Of a stretch of DNA of 64,000 nt, positions 38,641 through 49,480 are shown piece after piece; positions within the stretch are counted from its first letter, which is position 1; the number at the start of each line of letters is the position of its first letter. The notes beneath the pieces were generated by a model. It saw only the letters and a program-made list of their open reading frames with translations. It was not told the DNA's origin and made no database searches. Source of the stretch: Oegoconia quadripuncta (taxonomy: Eukaryota; Arthropoda; Insecta; Lepidoptera; Autostichidae); assembly GCA_949316235.1 (NCBI GenBank), contig OX438758.1, positions 16,503,194-16,567,193 on the forward strand. The letters run 5' to 3'. The translations under genes and the position numbers were made by a program.

Positions 38641-39083
38641 CGTGCTTGATGTAATAGTCACTAAGGGACTTATTACTGACTGCCATAGTAAGTAGCTACA
38701 GCGATGAAAAGAGCTTTCATAATAATGTGACCTATGTCTCGTCGCTATTGATTTCGGTGGGGTCTGATCCCATGCATTTCTTAACTACAATTAAGTTGTT
38801 CTTATTTTAGCTACAACTTTTTTCACACACAGCTTTGAGACTGGCCGCCATAGTAACAAATGACGGCAATGAAAAGAGCTTTCTAATGACGTATGTCTTG
38901 TCGTTATTGGTTTTAGTGGGGGTCTGATTCAATACATTTCTTAACTACAATTAAGTTGTTCTTATTTTAGCTATAACTTTTTTCACACACAGCTTTGAGA
39001 CTGGCCGCCATAGTAACAAATGACGGCAATGAAAAGAGCTTTCTAATGAGCTATGTCGCGTCGTTATTGGTCTGGTGGGGACG
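38641..39083. repeat. Right terminal array, 160-bp unit, inverted, about three copies
   Basis: GTCGTTATTGG recurs at 38900 and 39060, with a diverged copy GTCGCTATTGA at 38741. The units are the reverse complement of those in the left array and include GAGACTGGCCGCCATAGTAA. The outermost copy borders the interrupted hAT gene. Confidence 0.88.
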
Positions 39084-39084
39084 A

Positions 39085-40235
39085 CTTGTCGCAACCTCCT
39101 TTACCACTGAAGCTACTCTTTCAGATGATACTGAAGATGCTTGACAAATCAAGTATTTTAGAGCAATATCCGAGAGAACTGGCGTGAAATGTTGACAATT
39201 TACCCAGAACTTTATTGGATCAGATTTTCTTTCCAAAAGTGGTTGGTCCAAATACTGCTTCAGTTCATTGGGGACACAGCTACTGCTTGGAACCTCTGAC
39301 GAAGAACCTATGCTCAGATTTAATAATTTCTCATGTCTGGACCAGATAGAGGATCCACTAGCTTGTTTTGATGCTGCTTGATCAGGATTTTTATCTGGAG
39401 AATGTTGTCCTCTACGCCGATGTTCTGCATGAATCTCAGCACTAATTTTGGATATAGCATTTGACACGACAATTGGCGAGGTAAAGTGGATACGCTTGAA
39501 CCGAGGGTCCAAAACAGTAGCTACTGAGAGAAAAGGATTTCTTTCTAAAGGAGCCAGTTTGTCTTCAACTTTTTTGAGTAAAGCCTTTTTTACAATCAAC
39601 CCTAAAGAGGTTGATGGAGTTGCTTGATCTGTAATTTGGGTAACTAAATTTGTAAGAGGAATGGCTAAGCTTGAGGTTACATAATTCGCACCACTTATTT
39701 CCTCAGTGGCCTCTTTGAAAGGGCCAAGAAGAGCAATCAAATCTCGTATCACATTAAGTTGCGACGATGGAACCATATCTGGTGTATTTTTGTTAGTTTG
39801 GCTTTTTGTGGCTAAAATTTTAGCTACTAGTGCAGACAGTTTAACGAATCTCTCTAGCATGTCAAAGCAAGAATTCCATCTAGTGCTGACAGCTTGTATC
39901 AATGTCAACACCTCACCTTCTTTTTTTCCACATGATTCTTGTTCGGCTCGTAATTGGTCCATAGCATTGACTGACTGCTTAAAGAACGTCACAATGGTTT
40001 TGACGTGATCGGTAAGTGCTGAAAATTCTTTAATTTCTTTCAGTACTCCATCAACTACAAGGTTTAAGACATGGGCCATACAGGGAATCCGATGATTATC
40101 ACCTAAAAACAATCGTACCGCTGATACTATATTTGCGCCGCCATCAGTGGTAATTGATACAATTTTAGTTTTGTCTATTTCAAACTCTTCACATATTTCT
40201 TTCCAACATTCTTGAATATACTGTCCGGTATGACC
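39085..40235 (-). CDS. hAT 2 transposase, main catalytic exon
   Basis: It starts after ATATACTTTTAG and reads GHTGQYIQECWKEICEEFEI, IVSITTDGGANIVSAV (catalytic Asp) and RIPCMAHVLNLVVDGVLKE (the C-x2-H of hAT enzymes). It continues through the helical insertion domain (RWNSCFDMLERF) to the start of the dimerisation domain (SSVSSERVASVVKEVATS). The end is cut by the DDE-SWIM element; the missing tail is at 34103-34195. It is related to ZBED1/ZBED4-type hAT proteins. Confidence 0.85.
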
Positions 40236-40334
40236 CTAAAAGTATATATATTATTTGTACACTGTAAAATGTAATAATTGCAAATCAAAATAATTTAGAG
40301 GTGGGGTTAAAATTATAAAGTACATCAAATATAC

Positions 40335-40547
40335 CTGAGAAAGTTTCTGGGTGCATAAGTTCAGGCTCTGAATGACAGGCGATCCATCTACGATGTCTAT
40401 AAAGTGAACCGTCAATACTAAGAAACTTCTTGTAGAATTAGTAATTGTAAGTATGTCACTTGTGAAACATAAAAAAGTTATCTCTTTCAATCTTTTTATT
40501 ATGACCTCCTTTGTAGTATTGTATCTGTTTTCTATTAAGTGAGTTAC
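40335..40547 (-). CDS. hAT 2 transposase, exon 4
   Basis: Between the acceptor TTTTTACATTCAG and the donor CAG/GTATAT it reads VTHLIENRYNTTKEVIIKRL and FLCFTSDILTITNSTRSFL, the region holding the first catalytic Asp (F-T-S-D-I) of hAT transposases. Frame and order fit the neighbouring exons. Confidence 0.78.
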
Positions 40548-40628
40548 CTGAATGTAAAAAGTATCAATTATTTGACTGCAATTGAATATTAAAAATATAA
40601 ATAAGAACAAAAGTTATTTAGAGACAAC

Positions 40629-40777
40629 CTTTTTTCTTGAAGGTAGTTTATAGAGAGGGCAAACTGTGCGAATAAATTTTTGTAGTCCCTCTTTTTCTAC
40701 GCATGACAGTGGTAAATTGTCTTTGCATATCATATAAGTTAATGCTTGTGTAATTTCACAATGTTTTTGTCCACCTT
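40629..40777 (-). CDS. hAT 2 transposase, exon 3
   Basis: It reads EGGQKHCEITQALTYMICKD, LPLSCVEKEGLQKFI and CPLYKLPSRKK, the conserved N-terminal block of ZBED-like hAT enzymes. Acceptor AAATTTCAG-like, donor AAG/GTTGTC. Confidence 0.75.
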
Positions 40778-41026
40778 CTGAAATATAAAAATTGTCTTAA
40801 TATCATTTAATATAATTGACATTTACTTAGAAAAAAAAAACAGTTCGAACACACAAATATAAAAAAGTCACATTCACATCTACGCTATCGATATATTTAC
40901 AAATTGATTGAGGAACATCACCAAAATTTGAATCACTCTGTTTATCGGAATGTATGAATGAATGTTATTTTATCAAAACTAAGATAAAAATATATATTTT
41001 TAAAAACCGTGACACTAAGATACTAC

Positions 41027-41210
41027 CTTCAAAGCTTGAACTTCTCTCAAAACAGCTTGGTAATGTAGGTTGTATTTCTTGTATTGGCTTTCTTTTTTTC
41101 GCAGATTGTTTGAAGAATTGGGTTTTTGGAGAATGTGCAGAATTTTCGCTTATCTCTTGTATTTTGGAATCGTCATTAGATGTACTCGTACTTGGTATTG
41201 ATAAAGTAAC
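41027..41210 (-). CDS. hAT 2 transposase, exon 2 (linker)
   Basis: It reads VTLSIPSTSTSNDDSKIQEI through KQSAKKRKPIQEIQPTLPS, a basic linker rich in S and T that joins the BED finger to the catalytic part. Acceptor TATTGTCAG, donor GAAG/GTAGTA. Confidence 0.65.
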
Positions 41211-41323
41211 CTGACAATAGTCAACAGAACAAAAATAATTACAAAACATAACCTATTTATTATTATTATATATTTATTTAGTTGTCTAACTATTGCAATT
41301 TTAGTTTGGATATTGAGACTTAC

Positions 41324-41566
41324 GTCAACACTGGTGTCATCAAAGTTTGCCGACGCAACATCTTTAGTCGCATTGCTAGACTTTTCGGTTTCTTTCGATG
41401 AATTTTGTATGTCTACCATTTGTAAATAAGCAAAATGGTGCTTCGTTTTTAAATGTGTTGCCAAATTTGTAGTGTTTCCACAAGTTTTATACGTTTTACC
41501 GCACAAGTTGCAAGAAACAGGTTCTTTGTACCCACTTTTTTTAAAGAACTTCCATACAGCAGACAT
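41324..41566 (-). CDS. hAT 2 transposase, exon 1 with BED zinc finger
   Basis: From ATG 41566: MSAVWKFFKKSGYKEPVSCN, then CGKTYKTCGNTTNLATHLKT and KHH, a BED finger (WxxF, C-x2-C, H-x4-H), the DNA-binding module. It ends at a strong donor GAC/GTAAGT. Confidence 0.85.
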
Positions 41567-41995
41567 GACGTTTAACATAAATAAAAAATACAACAAAAAT
41601 AATATGTATTCTTTGCAACAAAACAACGTTCGTACCAACACTTTAAAATGCAGTCAGTACAGTGCAGTGATACCAACCAAACCAACAAGCAACAAGCAAT
41701 GTCATTGTCATAGACAAGCAAGTCATAAAGTATAATTTTTGTTTGTGTTTGAAGCAAAGAAACTAAACCCATACAGCCTACTGCATATTTTCTAAATTTA
41801 AGAAATCGGATTGGTTTAAAAACATGATGTGATGCATGAGCAGACAGCAGAGCTTTAAAAATATATCGATTTTGATATCTGAAAATAAATATCGAAAATT
41901 GATATATCGCGGAAAAAAATATCGCTAATTTATATCGATATTTTTCTGAAAAAATATCGATATTTTGATATATCGATATTTTTTGCCCAAGCCTA

Positions 41996-42524
41996 GTGAT
42001 TCAGTCGACCACAAGTGTTCAGAGCGAGCGCACGTCACTTTGTTGAGCGCCACTATACACACCGATCGCGTCATTTCGTGTACCGGCGACGGCCGAAAAC
42101 GATGTAAGTATATTTTTCGAAGTTTTAAATAGACTGCTAACGTTTTCTTGAATACAAAAAATACCAAGAGACGTTACATTAGTTAAGTATATGTGATGTA
42201 TGTACATACTACATTTAGGTTATTGTTCTGTACTTTCATTAAGACATTGGTCAGTTGCGTAGCAACTTTATTCTGGTTTGTCTGTCATGTTATATTATCA
42301 TATATTTTTTGTAAAGCTGTCCTTTCTAATAACCTCTCTTTTTTCTTTTATTCCATCCACAACTTCCACTGCATTACACACTTAATATGAATTATTTGTA
42401 ACCGTACTGTGTTGTGTGTATGTATGTATTTATAGGAGCTTATTTATATTTGTTTATGCTTTTTATGTTTATATTTATAAGTAGATTTTATGTATAAGTA
42501 CTTAATAGGCACTTAGGGGCCATC
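41996..42524. other. Flank of hAT 2; possible noncoding first exon
   Basis: The stretch 42004-42107 is more GC-rich than its surroundings and ends with a consensus donor (GAT/GTAAGTAT). It could be the 5' exon of an unrecognised gene. No other support. Confidence 0.25.
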
Positions 42525-43093
42525 CATAAAGTACGTCACATGTAAAGGGGGAGGGAGGGGGTCGACGAAATGTGACATGGTGTGACAAGGGATGGGGGGT
42601 CCTAAGTTTTGTGACATCACATTTCAAATTTAATAAATTGAATCGCGGAAATATTAATTAAAACTAAAAAATAATTTCAACTCTATCTATATGAATAAAT
42701 AAATAAATTTTCTTTATTTAGCTCTCCACTTAGTAAGTAGGTAGGTATTACAATACATTTGGCAGTTATATAATTAAGAGGTACTGTACTAATGGAGACT
42801 GGTGCCTGGGATAGGCGCGAGATGCATATACGGTTTGAATTGTTTTGTTGACGAGTTCATGTATACGCGCTCTAAATATTTGATGTTGATTTCATTAAAA
42901 AAAGTAATTTAAATGGAAATAAAACTAATTGTGGAACTGCTGTTTAAATTTAAAATTTTTAGATGTGAAATTGCAAATTTGTGACGTCACACTAGGGAGG
43001 GGGGAGTCTCACAAATGTGACCACCTGTGACAAGGAGGGGGGAGGGGTCTAAAAATCATGAAATATGTGTGACGTACTTTATGGATGGCCCCT
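42525..43093. mobile_element. MITE with 26-bp perfect terminal inverted repeats
   Basis: The ends are exact reverse complements beginning AGGGGCCATCCATAAAGTAC. Just inside, both ends carry G-rich runs next to TGTGACAT/TGTGACGTCACA-type motifs. 569 bp, no coding potential. A target duplication is not obvious. The terminal sequence looks like a widespread arthropod non-autonomous DNA transposon type, but I cannot name the family. Confidence 0.85.
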
Positions 43094-45229
43094 CAGTTCG
43101 AATCATGTAGTATGGCGGTTGTGAACTATGCAACGAGCGCATGTAGGGCGAGCCCGCAGGCGCGGGTCGCGTGCTGCTAGCTGGCGGGTGTGCCTCCTCC
43201 CCGCGCTGTAACGCCCCGCTGACACCTTAAATTCGCTACTGCGACGCGACTTGTGACTAACTTCCGAGCCGCTATCCTACATGATTCGAGCTGTAGCTGA
43301 ATTCACATCCCGACTAAGAGGTCACCGAAGTTGTACAATGTAGTTTATCATAACTGTAGTACCTATATTACTGTTGTTTCATTTCTTGTGCAATAAAGAG
43401 TATTCTTTCACTTATTTAATCCTTCATTATTTTTTCGAAATAAAATTTCGGATTGATAATATATTGGTCTAGTTGGGTGGAGTTCGACAAGATGAGCCAA
43501 GTTAAGAAAACTGCAATGGCGTCATTCATTACAGTAGGTAATAAACTATTATTTGTTTCAGTAAAATGGGAAATCGTAAAAAAAGGTGTTAAAAATTAAT
43601 AAGCAAGACGAGATTCAAGAAAAAAAATAAAACTACAACGCAAATTGATAATGAGGTCTGAAGAGGAGGAGAATCTGGAGGTCTAGAGATTAAAATCAAC
43701 AAGTTTTTGTAATACATTTTCAAGTGATTGGTTGATTGGTCTTCTTCCTTTAAATGGTTTCATGAACATCTTCAAATTAGTGTAAATGCATATAGTGGTA
43801 TTCTGCTGTTATCAAAGAAGTGACTGATGTTATAGATGACGGAAGAACATTATAAACATTTGCGTTTTATAATCTGTAGATTTTGCAACATCACCAATAG
43901 TTTTGCATTATTGATAAACTTTCCTAAAAGATCAATAAAAATTAAATTTAACAAGGATTTTGTTTTAATTTTTAGCACATTTGGTCAATATTAAAAAGGA
44001 GTAGACAAAGTAAAAATAATTGATACTAAATAGCCGTGAAAATTTTTGCGAGAAGAAATCCAATACCCCCAATAAAGAAAATGTGAGTTACATGTGTTTA
44101 CGCTCGGACGGTGTTCGGTCTGCCATACGCACATTCGCATCAAGCGAAATACCTAAACAGCGCCCGCGTCTTTCGCTCGGCGCAGCCTTAACAAATATAG
44201 GTATATAAAAATGAAGAAAGTACATGCTAAGTAATACATATCTCGCAGAGTAAAGAGTCTGGGTCGGGCCGAAATAGATCCAATCACAAAATTTGATTTT
44301 GAGTCCGTGTTACCCTATTTGTTTTGACTTTAGTGTTACTTTATATTTTATCAATTACTTCCTGTTGCAGTGGTATGTAATATCTCACTCAATGGTTCAT
44401 TCATTATTAAGTATATGAGACATAATTGAATAGTGACTAATTGTATAGCTCTAGTTATGGCATACTCTACACTGCATTATTTTTTAATACTGACAGCCGG
44501 TATATTGCTTATAAACAGAGTTATATAACTTTTCGGAGCTGATAAGTATTTTCAGGGTTACTCTAGACATTGTACATAATACTACATAATGTTTGTGTAT
44601 GGCAAAAAAGTAACTAATTAAACAATGTTAGATGGGGGAAGTTTAGGTAGATTTATATGTACAGTCCCACCAACTATTCTGATAAGTGGTGACGATCGGT
44701 ACTAAACGTAGAAATTTGGAGGTTATGTAACTTAAAAAGTAACAGAATAGTAGTAGGAATAGTTTACAGAAAGTTGGTGTCGTTGTAGAGAACCTTTTTC
44801 AATGCCTTTTTTCATACCTCTGATGTTTTAATTGTATAACACTAATTTTATTATGTACTTTCAAATAAAACGCCCCCATCAAATAGTTCTCTATCTCTGC
44901 ATGGCTATGAATATCACTTTGTGATAATGTCTTTGTGTTTTATAGCAGGTAATAAATTCGGTTATTATTTCTCATGCATTGGTCTTAATTATTACTTCTC
45001 AGCACACAAACCTCACAATTGAATTCCTTAGCTAAGGGTATGATGAATGTATTTGAAACCAATGCATGAGGTCTTGTAGACTTAAAGTAATATTACTATT
45101 GAAACCTTATATAGTTAGTCGAGACCTTTGGTCATGCATTAATTCAGACGCGTATGGACTCGTTATTATGGTTTGCTTGTTCAATCAACCTATTCGACGG
45201 GTCGATCTTTAATTTAAAAGAAAAATACA
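43094..45229. other. Unassigned sequence
   Basis: 43100-43260 is GC-rich and is followed by a normal-looking end with AATAAA (about 43392-43397), so a noncoding exon or old transcript end is possible. The rest to 45229 shows no gene, only the short inverted pair CATGCATTGGT/ACCAATGCATG (about 44973 and 45057). Confidence 0.3.
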
Positions 45230-45885
45230 GACTTGGACTGACAAAGGGCAGTTTTAGGTTCCAAATTCGTCTGCCAGACTTAAATATTCCTCAGAATTGG
45301 GCTTCATATACTTACGTTACCTAGACGATACAGCTTGATCCGTCATTGGTCTATTTTAGGTTTCAAATACATTACAAAATGGTCTGTTAAAGGTCATTTC
45401 TAGGTAAAAAAATACATCAGTATAAGGTCTTTAAAAATACGTCACTTAGACGTTGCAAATTGGTCATAAATAGGTTTCACTTTAGTCTCAAATAAATCTC
45501 TTTGACGTCGCAAACTGATCAATCAAGGGTCAAATTTGGTTTAAATTTCGTCGTCCCAAGACGTCACAATTTGGTTTCAATTAAGTCGAATGAAAGGTCG
45601 CTTTTGGGTTACAATTAATTGGTCTTTATGACGTCTACGAATGACGTCTTGTGCCCGTGAGATTTTGTCGTCCCAGGACGTCACAATTTGGTTTCAATTA
45701 AGTCGAATGAAAGGTCGTTTTTGGGTTACAATTAATTGGTCTTTGTGACGTCTATGAATGACGTCTTGTGCCCGTGACATTTTGACGTTATATCAGGAAC
45801 CGTCAGACGTCACTCTGTAACGTCAATTACGTCAGCGGCCGACTTTAAACTAACGTTGTTTTGACGTAAAATTCCTACCTGGGTA
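45230..45885. repeat. Block rich in GACGTC with a 117-bp tandem duplication
   Basis: ACGTC or GACGT occurs about twenty times, several as full GACGTC palindromes. A 117-bp unit starting GTCGTCCCARGACGTCACAA is repeated at 45550 and 45667 with few changes. The block ends CGTAAAATTCCTACCTGGGT and is followed by the 3' side of the pogo-like gene, so it may be the subterminal region of that element. Confidence 0.7.
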
Positions 45886-46140
45886 AGAATGCCAACAATA
45901 TAATCTAGGTAGTAATATCTAGTAACCTAGGAAGATTATGAAAACTCAAAAGTATATAAACCTAAAACTATAAAGAAATTACAAGTTCGTGTCGATAACA
46001 CCAGTTGAAATCAATTAACTAGTTAGTTCACCTACCTATTAATAAAAAAGTGGGAGAAGGTAGTCTTATCATCATGTTAATACATATACCTAGTACCTAT
46101 CTATATCACATGTAGAACGTAAGATTCATAAACTATCCAC
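45886..46140. other. Spacer before the pogo-like gene
   Basis: AT-rich, no feature seen. Confidence 0.3.
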
Positions 46141-49103
46141 TTAAGTACTATCACCATCATCTATAAAATCTTTCAAAAAGCTACTAATTTCCTCTTCATT
46201 ACGAAACGTTTTTCTTCTCTTTGGTAAAAGGTTGGGTTTCGTTAAAACAAATGGTACTTTTGTATTTACTATGCAACTATTTTCATTAAAAATATTTCTT
46301 GGATTTTCAGCAACTTTTGGCTCAACAACAGACAAAATTTGAACTTTACCTTTAGTCTTACTTACAACTATGGGCTTTGGTGTAGTTCTTTTTATTTTAT
46401 TTCTATCTAGTTTCTCAGTCTTAGGATTAATATTAGTGGTATCACATTTTGTAATATTGTTTTCAGTCTTATTTTTGCATGTGTCAATTTTAATTTTTTT
46501 GTTTTTTGTAGGCTCCGTCTTGTATTCCTCTTCTTTTCCCTTCAGCTCTCTAACGTTTGTTTGTTTATGTGTTTCTTCTTCATTTTTACTGTTAATTTCT
46601 CCAATATGTTTGTCTTTATTTTCTATATTTTCATGTTCAATTCCCACATTTTTGTTTTAATTTTTTTTGGCACGCTTTTCACTTTTTGCGTTTTTTTCTG
46701 TTCTTTCTCTTTTCTGCCGCTCTTCTTTCTCTTTTTCTTTTGCTTCCTTTTCCTGTTTCTTCTTTTCCTCTATTTCTAGCCATTTGCTGCTAGTTAAAAC
46801 GTAAATAGGATTATGAGAAATGACTTTGCCTTTACGTTGTGGGGTCAAAGGCCAATTCAGGGTTTCCTTTAGTTTTGGAGGTGTCTTTTTGTTATCGAAT
46901 TTAGCATTGTCACAATCAATGTTTTCATATTCCTTGTTATTTATAGTATCTCTTATTTGGTTTTGGTTATTACTATTTGTTTCAGCAAAAGTATCTATTT
47001 TGTTATCTAATACTAAGGTCTTCTTTTTGGTTGTATATATTATCTGTCATTTTCTTGGGTTCATCAATGTTATTTATTTCAGAAACAGTAGTTATTTCAT
47101 TATGTCTTTTGACAATATCATCACAAGTATTCTGATCAAGGTTTTCTTTTTGGTTCACTGTATTGTCTGTAATTTGGCTGGGTTCATCAATGTTATAATG
47201 TATTTGCGCAGCAGTAGTTATTTTAACAACATCATCACAAATATGTGCCTGATCATTTGAAATTTTATTTTCTAAATTGTTTTGGTCAATTAATTTAAAA
47301 TCCGTTATGATTTGAGTTTCAAGTGGTTCTGCACTGAATTCATCTTTGTTATTTGAGTTTGAAATAATAATCGGTATGTCATTTATTGGCATCAATTCAT
47401 TATCAATTATCAAACGTTCGTTTTTACTGTCTTCCGGTTCTACATCTTTTCCTTTCAAATGGTCGTGTAAGTCTTTTAATGCCTTGAAAAAACAATTCGA
47501 TACATCGGGAGTCTTAGACATAAGATGTGATACAATGCTTGGTCCCACGATTTTTTCAAATTCTGTTAGTGTTACTATCCTTTGCGGTCTGTTTACCGGC
47601 AGTGGTGGGGTCGATTGGGTCACATTTTTTCCAAGGTATTTTTGGTAGTTTATTGCATTCGGATTCCATGGGTATAGTCCACAGGTTCGAAATCCGTTTA
47701 TAATAATTTGTTTGTCTATGTATTTTTTCAATACTGTGTTCAGAATTGGTGCAAACTCAAGTTTTGTCAAATTTTTTGTCGATACATCGGGAGTCTTAGA
47801 CATAAGATGTGATACAATGCTTGGTCCCACGATTTTTTCAAATTCTGTTAGTGTTACTATCCTTTGCAGTCTGTTTACCGGCAGTGGTGGGGTCGATTGG
47901 GTCACATTTTTTCCAAGGTATTTTTGGTAGTTTATTGCATTCGGATTCCATGGGTATAGTCCACAGGTTCGAAATCCGTTTATAATAATTTGTTTGTCTA
48001 TGTATTTTTTCAATACTGTGTTCAGAATTGGTGCAAACTCAAGTTTTGTCAAATTTTTTGTCGTGTTTTCTCTCCTCCATTCTAATACTGCTTTTTTCCA
48101 CGCACTTTTTATAGGTTTAAAGGCAGCTACATCTGCGGGCTGTAGGATTCGAGTCGCGTTTGGGTATAAAGCTATAAGTATTATACCCCTTTCTTTGCAT
48201 TCACTGCTAAGTTCGAAATTTATGTGGCTTTTGTGGTCATCAACAAAGAGAAGAATGGGGAATACTGTATTTCCTTTTACGAGATATGGATGTAAAACAT
48301 TAGTTATGTAAGTACTGTAAAAACAGATCTTTGTTCATCCATCCATTTGATGACAAACCTATTCCCCATTCATCTGGCAGAAGCCATAATATCTGCCCGG
48401 TTCCGCTTGAGTGGGTAGATGATCATCGGCGGTGTAATAACGCCACTGGCCGAAAATGTGAACATAACTGTCAGACCACATTTTGCCGGAGCATTATCTA
48501 CTTCATACACGTCACGAGTACCTTTTAGGGCCAAAACTTTAAGAGGTTTTTGGGCATAACAAAAAATTGGTTTCATCCCCGTAAAAAATTCGTTTAGGGT
48601 CTTGTAGAATGTGTAGAAATTCTTCTTCTTCCAGGCATGTTTCAATTTGTCGAAACCATTTTTTTATGTTTTCTTCAGAAACATTGGCACTTGCTGAAGT
48701 AACAGCTTCCGATGTTCTTTGTACTATTTCAGGATTACGCTTTAGGAACAACTTGTACCATCCCTCTCCTGGTTTGTTGTCTATAAAATTATTCGGCCTG
48801 GGTGATTTCTTCAAAAATTCAGCTACGCTTTCTAACAAGTCTTCTTTTCGCCGTGGGAACCCTACTCTGTATTATCCACTCAACCACTGTTTTTTCCTCG
48901 ACATTTGAAAGAACTGTTGAAGGACCCGGTCTGGTTTTTATAAAATTTCCTTGTAATCGAAACTGCAACGTTCCTCGGGGAATTCCATATTGTTTGGCAG
49001 CTGCTCTTTTCGGCATACCATTTTGAACTGCTTGGATTGCCGCTTCTAATTCTTCCTCTGTATATATTTTTTTATATACTTCTCCTTTTGCAGGCTTCGG
49101 CAT
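46141..49103 (-). pseudogene. pogo-like (Tigger/jerky group) transposase, frameshifted, with an internal duplication
   Basis: Read from ATG at 49103: a Psq helix-turn-helix (EEELEAAIQAVQNGMPKRAA, KQYGIPRGTLQFRL), then a frame change near 48830 into the CENP-B-like domain (KPGEGWYKLFLKRNPEIVQ). The DDE domain follows with IFYGDETNF, ILLFVDDHKSH and LYPNATRILQPADVAAFKP. Shifts lie near 48375 and 48550-48640. The C-terminal part (47003-48052) holds a 282-bp in-frame tandem duplication. The remaining tail at 46141-46848 is Lys/Glu-rich with more frame changes. The gene is dead but all domains are recognisable. Confidence 0.82.
47498..48061 (-). repeat. 282-bp tandem duplication within the pogo-like gene
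   Basis: The units 47498-47779 and 47780-48061 differ at only about one visible base. The unit is 94 codons and encodes the end of the catalytic domain (KLEFAPILNTVLKKYIDKQI, FRTCGLYPWNPNAINYQKYL). Frame is kept across the junction. Confidence 0.92.
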
Positions 49104-49121
49104 TTTTCTATAACAAAGCAT

Positions 49122-49480
49122 TAATTTATTAAAAATCCAAACAAATTGAGACCCTTCTCAATAAACTGTACCTACTGCAGCCCGTTTTTTTTAAAAAAGG
49201 TATTTTTATATTTTAAAGAAAGAATAATTTTATTTATAAAATTTATTTTCCATACAAAAATTGGACGGGCCGACTGGATGGACGGACGGATGGACGAAAG
49301 GCCGGCGCAGACGAGGGACTTTTTGTCCGCGTCTGTCCCCGAACTCCGCGTGAGTAATAAGGATAAAGAGTGCTTCCGTTCCTTTTACTCACACGGAGTT
49401 CGCGGACAGACGCTGACAAAAAGTCCCTCGTCTGCGCAGGCTATAAGATATTAGATTTTTCGGTAATTGGTTAATAACAC
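49122..49480. other. Noncoding, holds the palindrome at 49305-49437
   Basis: Apart from the palindrome and a GGACGGAC-type simple repeat at about 49265-49295, nothing is seen. Confidence 0.4.
49305..49437. repeat. 133-bp near-perfect palindrome
   Basis: Arms of about 55 bp (GCGCAGACGAGGGACTTTTT inward to CGTGAGTAA) pair with roughly four mismatches around a centre of about 20 bp. GC-rich in an AT-rich neighbourhood. Probably a small foldback MITE. Confidence 0.85.

Larger units (their letters stand above)
34205..39083 (-). mobile_element. DDE-SWIM transposon with 160-bp repeat arrays as inverted ends
   Basis: About 4.9 kb. The ends match in inverted orientation (GTCCCCACCAAGACCAATAA at 34229 on the left, TTATTGGTCTGGTGGGGAC ending near 39083 on the right). 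Each end continues inward as tandem copies of the same 160-bp unit: four on the left (34240, 34400, 34560, 34720), almost three on the right (38741, 38900, 39060). Inside are a 66-bp minisatellite, a 3' fragment of a second SWIM transposase (+), and one spliced, apparently intact transposase gene (-). The exact ends and target duplication are not resolved. I cannot assign it to a named superfamily. Confidence 0.75.
33853..41995 (-). mobile_element. hAT transposon 2, split by the DDE-SWIM element
   Basis: The termini TAGGGATGGGCAAA (33853) and TTTGCCCAAGCCTA (ending 41995) are inverted, and each is followed by blocks of the motif ATATCGATAT (about 33874-33950 and 41858-41980). GTGATTCA is duplicated outside. 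It carries a minus-strand, six-exon BED-finger transposase gene whose last coding segment is separated by a 4.9-kb insertion. Without that insertion the element would be about 3.3 kb. Confidence 0.9.

Noticed and set aside
40251..40334. Extension of hAT exon 4 into a long frame
   Set aside because: Consensus splice sites at 40335 and 40235 explain the protein better than the hydrophobic read-through.
42004..43420. Host gene with first exon at 42004 and 3' end near 43400
   Set aside because: Only a donor, a GC-rich patch and an AATAAA were found, with a MITE between; no coding frame. Kept only as a weak note.
44970..45070. MITE from the CATGCATTGGT/ACCAATGCATG pair
   Set aside because: Arms of 11 bp are too short and there are no flanking duplications.
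46370..46779. Hydrophobic plus-strand frames resembling membrane proteins
   Set aside because: They are the complement of the Lys/Glu-rich tail of the pogo-like gene.
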